The notes under the pieces are model-generated. The model made no database searches, was not told the origin of the DNA, and was given only the letters and a program-made list of their open reading frames with translations. This document shows, one piece after another, positions 1 through 7,927 of a DNA stretch of 64,000 nucleotides. Each line of letters begins with the position of its first letter. Within the stretch, counting starts at the first letter, position 1. The DNA is from Desertifilum tharense IPPAS B-1220. Lineage in GTDB: Bacteria; Cyanobacteriota; Cyanobacteriia; Cyanobacteriales; Desertifilaceae. The DNA lies in assembly GCF_001746915.1 (NCBI RefSeq), contig NZ_MJGC01000053.1, forward strand, positions 124,001-188,000, read 5' to 3'. Both the position numbers and the translations under genes were made by a program.

Positions 1-537
1 TTCTGCTGTCTGCGCTTCTAATACAGCCACCAAGCGCAGCATCCCAGATTGCCACTCTGAATTAGCTTGAGATACTGTAGCCGGAATGCCGCCCATCAGT
101 TGCATCAGGCGATACGAACTTTTCGCCACATACCACAGCAGCTTAAACCCCAAGTCTTCAACCAAAAGATAGTGCGAGTCAGTCTCTTTCTCGATAGTCT
201 CTTGGGTTAACTGGGGGATAACGGCTTGAGTCGCGTCTAAGACTTCGTAGGCTTCTTCAATCACGTACAAAAATAGATTATCCGGCGTGTGGGGAAGTTG
301 GGAAGACCATCCACTCTCTGGCTGACGCAACTTGGCTATCATTTCCGCCAAACGCCGCATCGCCTCGCAGACTGGCGCACAAACCGCAGCAGCATTCGAC
401 TGATGCACCACCCCCTCATCGGTTAGTTTAATGAGAGTATCGCTAACAGCCGTTAAATCAGAGGATGGAGAGTAAGCCGACTCGATAACGTCATCCACTG
501 GCGCTAAAGAGACAACTGTTGACTCAGGTTCAGACAT
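1..537 (-). CDS. Partial MazG-like (nucleotide pyrophosphohydrolase-like) protein, N-terminal 179 residues
   Basis: The frame is open from an ATG at 537 to the window edge, so the C-terminus is missing. The first 60 residues are acidic and low in recognisable motifs. Around residues 67-98 the pattern LRQPESGW...LFLYVIEEAYEVLDA resembles the first metal-binding helix of MazG (EExxE-type). A later VEDLGFKLLWYV segment matches the position of MazG EELGDLLL, but the usual second-helix Asp is not evident, so the site looks degenerate. MazG enzymes hydrolyse (d)NTPs to monophosphates; whether this one is catalytic is unknown. It lies downstream of and on the same strand as the HNH gene, about 70 bases away. 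The call as coding is firm; the family assignment is an inference from motif pattern. Confidence 0.6.
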   Translation of the reverse strand, partial: MSEPESTVVSLAPVDDVIESAYSPSSDLTAVSDTLIKLTDEGVVHQSNAAAVCAPVCEAMRRLAEMIAKLRQPESGWSSQLPHTPDNLFLYVIEEAYEVLDATQAVIPQLTQETIEKETDSHYLLVEDLGFKLLWYVAKSSYRLMQLMGGIPATVSQANSEWQSGMLRLVAVLEAQTAE

Positions 538-603
538 TCCCGCCTTCTATGCACGCGCTACCCAAATCTTAATTCACTCTCTTGCCCCTGTGAACAGATT
601 TCA

Positions 604-855
604 CTAACTGTAATGACGCTTGAAGCGGGAGTCAAAGTGATGTTTTTTACTTTGGTTGCAGGTTCGACACAGGGTTTGTAAGTTACTGATGTCGTTACTT
701 CCCCCTCTTGCTAAGGGGATAATATGGTCAATATTTAATTCAGTTTCTAACTGGGTTTTGCCACAAGCTTTACACTGACAGTTATCTCGCTGAAACACAT
801 ATTCTCTCACAGCCGGGGGGATTCTAATCCGTTCTGTCTTCTGGGTTTCTTTCAT
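604..855 (-). CDS. Small HNH endonuclease
   Basis: This 83-residue protein is essentially one HNH domain. It has CKAC near residues 27-30, the core DHIIPLARGG (residues 43-52), an N..NLQ segment and the second zinc pair CRTC (residues 63-66), followed by a basic K/H-rich tail. HNH proteins cut or nick DNA using one metal ion and a zinc-stabilised fold. The ATG (853-855) is separated from the stop of the upstream KGK gene by one base, so translation is almost certainly coupled. It could be a free-standing homing or defence nuclease; no restriction or phage genes lie beside it. Confidence 0.85.
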   Translation of the reverse strand: MKETQKTERIRIPPAVREYVFQRDNCQCKACGKTQLETELNIDHIIPLARGGSNDISNLQTLCRTCNQSKKHHFDSRFKRHYS

Positions 856-856
856 T

Positions 857-1255
857 TCAACTATCCAGATTTAACTGCTTGCGTAAACCATCCAGAGATC
901 CATTATTAGAGTTTTCTTCCACCTTCTCTTCCACTTCATCAGGACAAAACTCTAATGTAACCCTAATTCTAACCTTACCTTTTTGCCACTCACCACTTCC
1001 AACCGTTAAAGCTTCGCACTCTTTTCCTACCAAAAGCCACTGATAGTTTTGAAAACCTCGAACAGAAGGCTCGTAGATATCTACTCCATTAATGCCTTGT
1101 TCTTTCAATACCTTAATCAGAGCTTCTGGAACAGAACTTTGAAAAATACTATTTACAATTTTTTTGAACTTACTGACTTTCACAGTATGTTCACCTTGAG
1201 AAAAAGCCAATACATCTTGTTCTGTCAGGTTTAAGAATTTAACAATTTCGTTCAT
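857..1255 (-). CDS. KGK-domain protein
   Basis: This protein of about 132 residues belongs to the cyanobacterial KGK family, named for the Lys-Gly-Lys motif seen here as EWQKGKVRIRVTLEFCPDE near residues 90-109. The N-terminus has a short helix-rich part (FLNLTEQDVLAFSQG). The C-terminal tail is acidic and low in complexity. The reading frame extends to a TTG at 1264, but the ATG at 1253-1255 with a GGA purine stretch a few bases upstream is the better start. No biochemical function is known for the family. It is co-directional with the dynamin-like gene upstream and coupled to the HNH nuclease downstream. Confidence 0.75.
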   Translation of the reverse strand: MNEIVKFLNLTEQDVLAFSQGEHTVKVSKFKKIVNSIFQSSVPEALIKVLKEQGINGVDIYEPSVRGFQNYQWLLVGKECEALTVGSGEWQKGKVRIRVTLEFCPDEVEEKVEENSNNGSLDGLRKQLNLDS

Positions 1256-1347
1256 GGATTCCAAATCCTAATTTAATTATTGATTCTAATCTATTGCTTA
1301 TCCAATAGCAAACTTAGGGTGAACGAACTTCGTCCACCCTTTGGAGA

Positions 1348-3780
1348 TTATAGCGGCATTGTGTCAGCGATAGAAGGGTTTGGATCTGAGTCTGTTGGAA
1401 GAGTATCTACATCGCCAACAATGGGGAGAATGTGACGATCCAGTTGCATCGCTTTTAAGCAACTGTTGATATTAGTTACAGCTTGGTTATAAACCTCAAT
1501 CTTCTGTTCAACTTCGCTGAGTAAACGTTCGTTGCTGCGGATTTTTTCTTCTGCCTCTTTTTCTAGGGTTTTCTCTAGGAAAGCACGCGCTTTGCTGTAT
1601 TGATTGAGAATTTCATCGGCTTGAGATTCTGCCGAGGGGAGGAGTTGCGTTTTTACCGTTTGGTTGATGATTTGGCGCATATTGCGACGAACGGTTGCTG
1701 AGATTTTCGGCTCAAAATCTAGCTTCAACAATTGGCGAATAGAAGGTTCTGCATCAACGATGCTTTCTGCGTCGTAGCCTTCCGATGTTTGTAGCAAAGT
1801 TTGGCGGAATTGGTAAATGGAAAACGTGCCTTCGTCGTAGAAACGGGGACTTTCTCGCACATAGCGATCGCACTCACTCCGCGCCGCACTTTCTAGCGCC
1901 AATGTCACCGCTTTTTCAACCTCCACTAAGCGCTGTTCAATTCCGCCATCATTCCCCAAGAGGCGATAGATTTCCCGATAGTAATCTGCCTTGCGAATTC
2001 GTTCTAACAGACGCTTAAATAAGCTAGTCGAAACCTCGCGACAAGACTCAATTAAGATATCCTCAAGTTGATTCGCGATATAGTACAAGGCTTCTACCAA
2101 AACAGCGAGTAATGGTGCAGTGGCATTGCGGCGATGGCTTAAAGTGGCTTGTTCGTAAGCAGCGCGAACCGAGAAAGTATCCAGCAATTCATCTAAGCGA
2201 CGAATCATCCGAGATTGAAGCTTTTGCATATCGGCTTCAAACCCTTCGCACTTGTTCGTCACCACCTCATTGACTTCGGCTTCAATGTGTTTTTGCAGCG
2301 CTTCCCCAACCTGCTGTAATTGCTGGTTGAGTTGTTCGAGTTCGCGAGACTTCATCGCCTCAATTTCTCGCGGCTGGCTGTCTAAATTGCGTTGCAGACT
2401 TTGATAGAATTTGCTCAGGTTAATACAGATTGGCTGTAAGTCGTCTGCGAGGTTAGCAAAAAGTTGAGGCCGTTTTTCTTCTAGCAGATAGCGAGTAATG
2501 GCGCTGCGGAATTGCTCAATACCGCTATCATCAATCAGTTGTTGAACTAAAGTCGTCCCTTGTTCTGCTAAAATCCGCACATAGTTCTCATTGGGAGTTT
2601 CATAGCTATTCACAGAAATGCGGAATTTGCTATGGGGAAGCTTCCCAGAGGTGCAGTAACGGTTAAACTCGCTGACAAATTGGGGGGTTTCTTCTACCCC
2701 GTTGAGGCTTTTGATGCTTTCGGCGAAGATGGAGTTTAAGCCAAAGCGATCGCCCCCACTTGTGCCTTTAATCTGACTGCCGTAAAATCCCAGTAAACCG
2801 CTCGTTTTGTAGATGCGGCTGGTATCGCGAAATTGGGTATGAATCAACTCATCGAGACGCTGGCGCAATTGGGTATTATACCAAGTCTCATCGATACGGT
2901 TGAAGACATAGAAAACGCGATCGCGAATTCCAGGGTTTTCCCGCATCTTCTCCATCAATTCCGTCTCTTCCGTCGTCATGTCGCCTGCGGAAGCGGGTTT
3001 CAAAACGCAGACAACCGCCGATGTCTCCTCATCTTCGATTTTGCGATAGGTGAGTTGTGCATCCTTCTTCACAGGTGCATCAATCCCCGGCATATCTACC
3101 AAAACGTTACCATCTTTCAATAACGGGTGATAGCAGTAATACTCCAAACGCTTCAACACCGCACTATTGCTTCCCCGTCGCGCATACCCTGCGGCTTCCT
3201 TGAGGTTGGAGAAGTTAAACTGCTCCATAGAATAGGTTGCATTATTCAGGGTGTGGATGCGATCGCGGTTGCTAATATATCCTTCCAATAATAAAATTAG
3301 CGCCTTAGCCTGTTTAGCGCGTTCCGAACGGCTTTCCCCGCCTTCTTGCTGAATAATGGCTTCGCAACCTTGGCGCAACAGCGTCACCACTTCAGCCTGA
3401 TTAATATTATTCACCGCCGCCAGTCCCAAGCGCTGACATAACGCCGCCGCTTGTTCGCGAATTTCCGCCTCGCTTAAGAAGGTGAGAACCACCCGTTCAT
3501 CTGGCGGTTCGGCGTACTCAATATAACATTCAGTTCCCGTGGCGTGTCCTTCTGCACTGTACAGCAACTCTCGCTCTAACAGCGCGTTAATTAGCATCGA
3601 CTTACCCGCACTAAATGCACCCGCAAAGACAATTTCAAATTTAGGAGAAATCGCTTTTTTCAGAGAGGCTTGTACGGCGGAAACATCTTGTACTCGCAGC
3701 GTTGGTTCTTGAGAAACCAGTTCCAGTATACTTTCCACCCGATCTGACAAGCTTTCGCACTGAGGAAGTAAAGGATTCAT
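1348..3780 (-). CDS. Dynamin-like GTPase (bacterial dynamin family)
   Basis: This 810-residue protein has an N-terminal GTPase domain. The P-loop GAFSAGKS is at about residues 54-61, a Thr-containing switch (ATGTECYIEY) follows, the G3 motif DMPGID is near residue 230 and the G4-like NRID is near 294. The remaining ~450 residues are almost all helical, with long heptad-rich stretches near residues 455-530 and 720-780 that fit the stalk of dynamin-fold proteins. Bacterial dynamin-like proteins bind and remodel membranes in a GTP-dependent way. No classical transmembrane helix is obvious, so membrane contact would be through an amphipathic paddle region. The ATG at 3780 places the P-loop at the usual distance from the N-terminus. 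The downstream KGK and HNH genes could be cotranscribed. Confidence 0.85.
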   Translation of the reverse strand: MNPLLPQCESLSDRVESILELVSQEPTLRVQDVSAVQASLKKAISPKFEIVFAGAFSAGKSMLINALLERELLYSAEGHATGTECYIEYAEPPDERVVLTFLSEAEIREQAAALCQRLGLAAVNNINQAEVVTLLRQGCEAIIQQEGGESRSERAKQAKALILLLEGYISNRDRIHTLNNATYSMEQFNFSNLKEAAGYARRGSNSAVLKRLEYYCYHPLLKDGNVLVDMPGIDAPVKKDAQLTYRKIEDEETSAVVCVLKPASAGDMTTEETELMEKMRENPGIRDRVFYVFNRIDETWYNTQLRQRLDELIHTQFRDTSRIYKTSGLLGFYGSQIKGTSGGDRFGLNSIFAESIKSLNGVEETPQFVSEFNRYCTSGKLPHSKFRISVNSYETPNENYVRILAEQGTTLVQQLIDDSGIEQFRSAITRYLLEEKRPQLFANLADDLQPICINLSKFYQSLQRNLDSQPREIEAMKSRELEQLNQQLQQVGEALQKHIEAEVNEVVTNKCEGFEADMQKLQSRMIRRLDELLDTFSVRAAYEQATLSHRRNATAPLLAVLVEALYYIANQLEDILIESCREVSTSLFKRLLERIRKADYYREIYRLLGNDGGIEQRLVEVEKAVTLALESAARSECDRYVRESPRFYDEGTFSIYQFRQTLLQTSEGYDAESIVDAEPSIRQLLKLDFEPKISATVRRNMRQIINQTVKTQLLPSAESQADEILNQYSKARAFLEKTLEKEAEEKIRSNERLLSEVEQKIEVYNQAVTNINSCLKAMQLDRHILPIVGDVDTLPTDSDPNPSIADTMPL

Positions 3781-3861
3781 GACAACTCGTAATGCATCTG
3801 TTAATCTCTACCAGCCTTAGCATTCCCATTTCGCACAGCCAAACCTCACTTCAAAATAGAA

Positions 3862-3890
3862 AGGGGAGGTGGGGGGATGGGGAGATGAGG
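3862..3890 (+). repeat. G-rich interspersed repeat (short copy)
   Basis: A run of GGGGAGGTGGGG and GATGGGGAGATG units lies upstream of the dynamin gene. It is the same G-rich family seen near 10.7, 11.4, 17.0 and 59.2 kb. Confidence 0.7.
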
Positions 3891-4009
3891 TAGCTTGTCT
3901 GAGTGAGAGATGCTGTTCTTTCTGGGAAAGTCAGGCAGCGTTTACCCGTTCGGTCTACGATTGTTAGAGTTGGCTAATAATAGAAATAAGACGCTTTCTC
4001 TTGAGGTTT

Positions 4010-4360
4010 ATGACGCAATCCGAGCGAAGGGAAATGAACGCAAAACTGGTGAATTCGCTAGTGCAAATTATTGAATCTCTGACACCAGAGGAACAATCTT
4101 TACTATTTGAACGCCTCCATAATAATACGATTCAAGTGACACCAGGCGTTTGTGGAGGACAACCCCGCATTCGCAATACCCGCATCCCCGTATGGACGCT
4201 GGTTGCTTTCCGCCAACAGGGTGCAGATGATGAGGAGTTGCTACGAAACTATCCCACCCTGAACCCGGCCGATCTTTCTGCAACTTGGCTATACTACGAG
4301 CAGCATCGTGAAGAGTGCGATCGCGTTATTGCGTCCCTCAATGAGGATAGGGATGATTAA
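4010..4360 (+). CDS. DUF433 protein, probable antitoxin
   Basis: This protein of about 116 residues has an N-terminal helix pair and a C-terminal DUF433 domain (from PGVCGGQPRIRNTRIPVWTLV). That domain is a helix-turn-helix-like fold with the family signature G.P.I.GTRI-type loop followed by YPTLNPADLSATWLYY. DUF433 proteins (COG2442) are predicted antitoxins paired with DUF5615 PIN-like proteins (COG4634). The next gene is exactly such a partner and starts inside this stop region, so the two form one operon. The ATG at 4010 is preferred over an in-frame TTG at 4001; an internal ATG at 4034 also has a GAAGG upstream and cannot be excluded. Confidence 0.85.
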   Translation: MTQSERREMNAKLVNSLVQIIESLTPEEQSLLFERLHNNTIQVTPGVCGGQPRIRNTRIPVWTLVAFRQQGADDEELLRNYPTLNPADLSATWLYYEQHREECDRVIASLNEDRDD

Positions 4361-4763
4361 GTTCTACTCCAACGAGAACTTACCAATGGATATTGTAATG
4401 GAACTCCGCAGGCTAGGTTATGATGTCCTAACTTCCTATGATGCACGACAAGCCAATAAAAGCATCCCCGATCGCGATGTTCTGATCTTTGCTACTCAAC
4501 AGGAGCGAGTTGTGATTACTCTTAACCGAGATGATTTCATTGCGCTTCACCGTAGTAATATCCCACACAATGGCATTATTATCTGTAAAAGCGATCGGGA
4601 TTATTTAGGTCAGGTAGAAAAGCTAGATGCTTATCTACAAGAAGAACTCAGCAAAAACTCTGTAGACAGTTTGCGCGATCGCTTAATTCGTGTGAAAAAG
4701 CAAAACCAGTCAAAATCTAGCTATCCCATATTTGTTATTCAGGAATATGCAAGGAACTCTTGA
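4353..4763 (+). CDS. DUF5615 PIN-like toxin
   Basis: This protein of about 136 residues has acidic residues spaced as in PIN-like nucleases: SNENLP near residues 6-11, DARQANKSIPDRDVL, then TLNRDDFIALH. These match the DUF5615 (COG4634) pattern of a metal-dependent RNase fold. The ATG at 4353 overlaps the stop of the DUF433 gene by 8 bases and is preceded by GAGGATAGGG, so this start is better than an upstream GTG/ATG in the same frame. Toxin activity is inferred from family pairing, not shown by sequence alone. Confidence 0.8.
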   Translation: MIKFYSNENLPMDIVMELRRLGYDVLTSYDARQANKSIPDRDVLIFATQQERVVITLNRDDFIALHRSNIPHNGIIICKSDRDYLGQVEKLDAYLQEELSKNSVDSLRDRLIRVKKQNQSKSSYPIFVIQEYARNS

Positions 4764-4828
4764 TGAGCATGACTATTCCCATCCATGCTATTGAACTCAC
4801 TCCCGGTAGCAGGATTACCATATTTGTA

Positions 4829-4858
4829 TTGACACTGTAAATACATCCTGCTTACACT
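4829..4858 (+). promoter_or_regulatory. Putative promoter of the BrnT operon
   Basis: TTGACA (4829-4834) and TACACT (4853-4858) are separated by 18 bases. The -10 ends 6 bases before the ATG at 4865, which would make the transcript nearly leaderless. Confidence 0.4.
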
Positions 4859-4864
4859 ACAGGC

Positions 4865-5161
4865 ATGGATGTGTATTTTGTGTTCAACGGTATTACTTTT
4901 GTCTGGAATGACGAAAAAGCCAAGAGCAACCCGATAAACCATGAGGGTGTTACGTTTCAGCAAGCCACCGAAGCCTTCTTCGATCCATTACTTGTGGTTA
5001 TTGATGCTAGCCGTAATGATGAGGCGCGAGATGCTGTTATTGGTTTAGATAGGCGGTGGAATCTGCTGTACGTTGTCTTTATTGAGCGCGAAAACGACAT
5101 CATCCGGATCATCTCCGCTCGGAAAGCGACACGCAAGGAAAGGGAATATTATGAAAATTGA
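4865..5161 (+). CDS. brnT: BrnT-family toxin
   Basis: This 98-residue protein has the BrnT pattern: GITFVWNDEKA at residues 9-19, then GVTFQQATEAFFDP, and the C-terminal Arg/Lys/Tyr block ARKATRKEREYY. BrnT is a RelE-like ribonuclease that is neutralised by its cognate BrnA antitoxin. The usual NxxKHGVSF segment reads NPINHEGVTF here, i.e. the Lys is replaced and a residue appears inserted. The following RHH gene starts inside the 3' end (11-base overlap), as in brnTA operons. The fold assignment is strong; whether the toxin is active is uncertain because of that variation. Confidence 0.85.
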   Translation: MDVYFVFNGITFVWNDEKAKSNPINHEGVTFQQATEAFFDPLLVVIDASRNDEARDAVIGLDRRWNLLYVVFIERENDIIRIISARKATRKEREYYEN

Positions 5162-5435
5162 GACATTGAAAAAGCGCCTAGAGAAGAATCGTCCCATGAC
5201 GACAATTACAATTCGTATGCCCGAAGATGTAATTGAGGATTTGAAGCGAATTGCACCATTGCTTGGTTTCTCTGGATATCAGCCTCTAGCGCGTGCTTAC
5301 ATTGGACAAGGTTTACGAACTGATTTAGAGCGTTTAGAAGGCGATACAGTGTTTGCATTGATTGCAAGTCTAAAACGTCATGGTGTCAGTGAGGAAGTCA
5401 TTCAAGAAGCACTCAGCGAAGTGAGCGAGCGTTAA
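5151..5435 (+). CDS. Ribbon-helix-helix antitoxin (BrnA/CopG-like)
   Basis: The ATG at 5151 lies within the last codons of brnT. The 94-residue product has a basic N-terminus, then the RHH signature TTITIRMPEDVIEDLKRIA (residues 17-35). This is a short DNA-binding strand followed by two helices, and a helical tail presumably binds the toxin. RHH antitoxins bind DNA as dimers and autorepress their operon. The call as partner of BrnT comes from the overlap and order. A longer frame opening upstream at 5073 would overlap brnT extensively and is not favoured. Confidence 0.8.
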   Translation: MKIETLKKRLEKNRPMTTITIRMPEDVIEDLKRIAPLLGFSGYQPLARAYIGQGLRTDLERLEGDTVFALIASLKRHGVSEEVIQEALSEVSER

Positions 5436-5473
5436 GCAATCAAATTTCTATAAACAATTATTGCTTCCGTACA

Positions 5474-5725
5474 ATGAGAATAATTGACGTAACTTCCAGA
5501 ACAACTTTAGCAGCCTATCAAGCTTTGCGCGTCCCGGAGGTGTGGATATATCGCGATCGCACTCTCAAGATTTATTTACTGCAAAATAGCGACTACACCG
5601 AATCATCCGTCAGCCTGGTTTTCCCCAATCTCCCCATCCCCGAAATGATTCCCCAACTGGTCCAAAAAGCCATCCACACCGGAACCCGCCAGATGCTACG
5701 CGAACTGAAAACCCAACTCTGCTAA
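5474..5725 (+). pseudogene. Uma2-type nuclease remnant (C-terminal part)
   Basis: This 83-codon frame contains YQALRVPEVWIYRDRTLKIYLLQ, the strand pair near the C-terminus of Uma2 (DUF820) PD-(D/E)XK-fold proteins, which are very abundant in cyanobacteria. The N-terminal half with the catalytic EV(L/I)SPS motif is absent, and the first residues before the match do not fit the family. Full-length members have about 185-200 residues. It is best read as a decayed or truncated copy within the toxin-antitoxin island. Confidence 0.6.
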
Positions 5726-5811
5726 TGATTAGGAGGTAAAGATTTATGCTAGAGTAGCTTATCTCTATGAACTAATATTAAAGAAATTAAGTTTATTAAA
5801 GGATGGTGCAT

Positions 5812-6519
5812 ATGCAGTGCAAATTGTGTTTACAAGAAAAGCAGAAATTAGTAAAAAAATCACATATTATACCTCGACAGTTTTTCTTGGCATCATCTGA
5901 TGATATAGCTAAAGGTTTTGGGAATGTTTCTAATGGAGATAAAGCTTGTCGCATATATTCCAAAGAATCAAAATCACAACAAGTGCAAAATGGAATTCAT
6001 GTTTCTAATATTTTATGTGATGATTGCGAACAAAAAATAGGAAGATTTGACAAAGAAGTCCAAGACAAACTATTAAAACGCCAATATATTAAAAAAAGCA
6101 AAAATTTTTGGACAATCGAAAAAATTGATTATAAGAAATTTAGATTATTTTTTGTTTCGCTTTTGTGGCGAAGCCAAATATGTAATCATTATTTTTTTGA
6201 GAAAGTCAAGTTGACAAAAGATTTGGAAGAAAAATTGAGAAATATGATTATTAGAGAAGATCCAGGAAATGACAGTGATTTTTCTGTTGTTATATGCAGA
6301 TATAGGGAAAAAGAACTCAACTACTTTTCTGTAGAAAAACGGCCAAAAGATTTTGAATTATATCGATTCAGAGTTGGGCTTTATGATTTTATGATAAGCA
6401 CAGATTATCAGGATTTTCCATACAGATTAACTGCTAATAGTCCGTTATTAATTCCAATACTAAATGGTACAAAACAGCTTGAAGAAATTTCAGAAAACAT
6501 TCTATCCTATAAAGAATAA
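5812..6519 (+). CDS. AT-rich HNH-like zinc-binding protein of unknown function
   Basis: This protein of about 235 residues has an N-terminal CKLC, then SHIIPRQFF, and later ILCDDCEQKIGRFDKEV. That arrangement (Cys pair, His-Ile-Ile-Pro, Cys pair) is that of HNH-type treble-clef nucleases, although the final His/Asn is not clear by eye. The remainder is helical and rich in Lys, Phe and Ile. Codon use and base composition are far more AT-rich than neighbouring genes, suggesting recent transfer. ATG 5812 lies 9 bases after AAAGG; the ATG at 5803 is an alternative. It may be a defence or mobile-element nuclease. No partner gene is recognised. Confidence 0.7.
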   Translation: MQCKLCLQEKQKLVKKSHIIPRQFFLASSDDIAKGFGNVSNGDKACRIYSKESKSQQVQNGIHVSNILCDDCEQKIGRFDKEVQDKLLKRQYIKKSKNFWTIEKIDYKKFRLFFVSLLWRSQICNHYFFEKVKLTKDLEEKLRNMIIREDPGNDSDFSVVICRYREKELNYFSVEKRPKDFELYRFRVGLYDFMISTDYQDFPYRLTANSPLLIPILNGTKQLEEISENILSYKE

Positions 6520-6661
6520 CTAGGCAGCACAAACTAAAATGTTGCCGACAGAAACATCTCGCTCTAGAAACAAATGTGATAAATAATTAGTTAGTGTTTT
6601 GTTGTAAGTTAGATAGACGTTTTTATTAGAGTCCACTCTACCAATAGAGAAGGCGATCGCA

Positions 6662-7774
6662 CTACCCAGGTTTCCCCACGGGTAAAGGCGCTTCTACGGG
6701 TTCCCTGGGAGAGAGGATCGCTTGCTGTTCGGCTAACTCTTTGGGTTTAAGGTAAAGATTTTCGACCAAGGCGGCGGCCCCGGCGACCCAGGGGGGGACA
6801 ATTAAAGCGCCGAGAATGCCTAAAACTTGGGTTCCGCCGATCACGGCTAAGAGTTGATAAAACGGGTGAACGCCGACGGAACTCCCGACGAGGAAAGGAT
6901 CGAGTACGTAGGTTTCTAGGTTTTGGATGATCGCGAAGAATAGCAACACCCAGAGGAACGTCCAACCGCCACTAGCGATCGCAACCACTAAAGCCGGAAC
7001 AGCGCCTAAGATAGGACCAAGAAACGGGATCAGATTCGTTACCCCCGCGATCGCACCTAGCGCCAAAGAGAAATCTCGCAACCCCAAAACGCCTAAGCCT
7101 ACCGTGGTTGTCATCCCCAGGATAAACGATACCAACAGCCTCCCCCGAATATAACTCCCCATGCGATCGCTCACCGTGGGAACCTGCGCCTCCAACCGTT
7201 CCGCCCAAGGTTGCGGAAATAAGCGCACAATACTTTTAATCAGGGTTTTGCTATCCGTCACCATATAGGCAGACAGAAACAACGCCAAAATTAGGCTGAA
7301 AAAGCTACCTACAAATCCCTTGGTTAACCCATAGGAACGCAAAAGCACCTGCTGACTCGAACGAATTAACCACACCGTTAGCGCTTGCGGATCGAATAAC
7401 TGGCGCAACAACTCCGGCGGCGTATCATTAAACCGCATCGCCAGATGTTCCACCAGATCGCGGACAATCTCTACATAGAGTGGGAATTGTCCAATTAATC
7501 GCTCAATCTGTTGAAAAACAGTAGGGCCGAGTAATAACCCAGCCCCACTCAGACCCGAAATTGCGGTTAAATAAACGAGGATGGTACCCAGCCAGCGCGG
7601 GATACGAAAACGTTCGGCGAGATCGACTAAAGGCACAATAGACGCCGCCAGCACCACCGCAATCATTAAAATGACCAATAATCCCCGCAACTGCCACAGT
7701 AGCAGCAAAGAGAGGACGATCGCGATCGCCAACAGCAAGGTCGATATTGAGAAACTAATCCGTTGTTCGCCCAT
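6662..7774 (-). CDS. AI-2E family transporter (PerM-like permease)
   Basis: This integral membrane protein of about 370 residues has an N-terminal hydrophobic pair (residues 6-60), a soluble loop, and a C-terminal block of helices containing GAIAGVTNLIPFLGPILGAVPA and the IQNLETYVLDPFLVG segment diagnostic of the AI-2E transporter (UPF0118) family. Members have been linked to autoinducer export or Na+/H+ exchange, so the substrate is unknown here. The frame is open upstream to 7912, but those 46 codons come from the TCAGCACT repeat. The ATG at 7772-7774, preceded by AGAGAGG, is the credible start. Confidence 0.88.
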   Translation of the reverse strand: MGEQRISFSISTLLLAIAIVLSLLLLWQLRGLLVILMIAVVLAASIVPLVDLAERFRIPRWLGTILVYLTAISGLSGAGLLLGPTVFQQIERLIGQFPLYVEIVRDLVEHLAMRFNDTPPELLRQLFDPQALTVWLIRSSQQVLLRSYGLTKGFVGSFFSLILALFLSAYMVTDSKTLIKSIVRLFPQPWAERLEAQVPTVSDRMGSYIRGRLLVSFILGMTTTVGLGVLGLRDFSLALGAIAGVTNLIPFLGPILGAVPALVVAIASGGWTFLWVLLFFAIIQNLETYVLDPFLVGSSVGVHPFYQLLAVIGGTQVLGILGALIVPPWVAGAAALVENLYLKPKELAEQQAILSPREPVEAPLPVGKPG

Positions 7775-7784
7775 ACCTCTCTTT

Positions 7785-7927
7785 AAGTGCTGAGTAGAAA
7801 GTGCTGAGTGGAAAGATAGGGGTGATGTAGTTTTCTGAGTGCGTAGCAGCGTTCCGAGTTTGAAAGCAAGGAGAATGGAAATAACACCAACTCTTAACTC
7901 AGCACTCAGCACTCAGCACTCAGCACT
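7785..7927. repeat. TCAGCACT-type repeat, two inverted clusters
   Basis: GTGCTGAGT units occur at 7787-7812, and four tandem ACTCAGC units in the opposite orientation run from about 7897 to 7926. The right cluster abuts the stop codon of cysS. The middle contains GTGCGTAGCAGCGTTCCGAG, related to the core found in the copies at 10.8, 11.4 and 17.1 kb. Confidence 0.75.
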
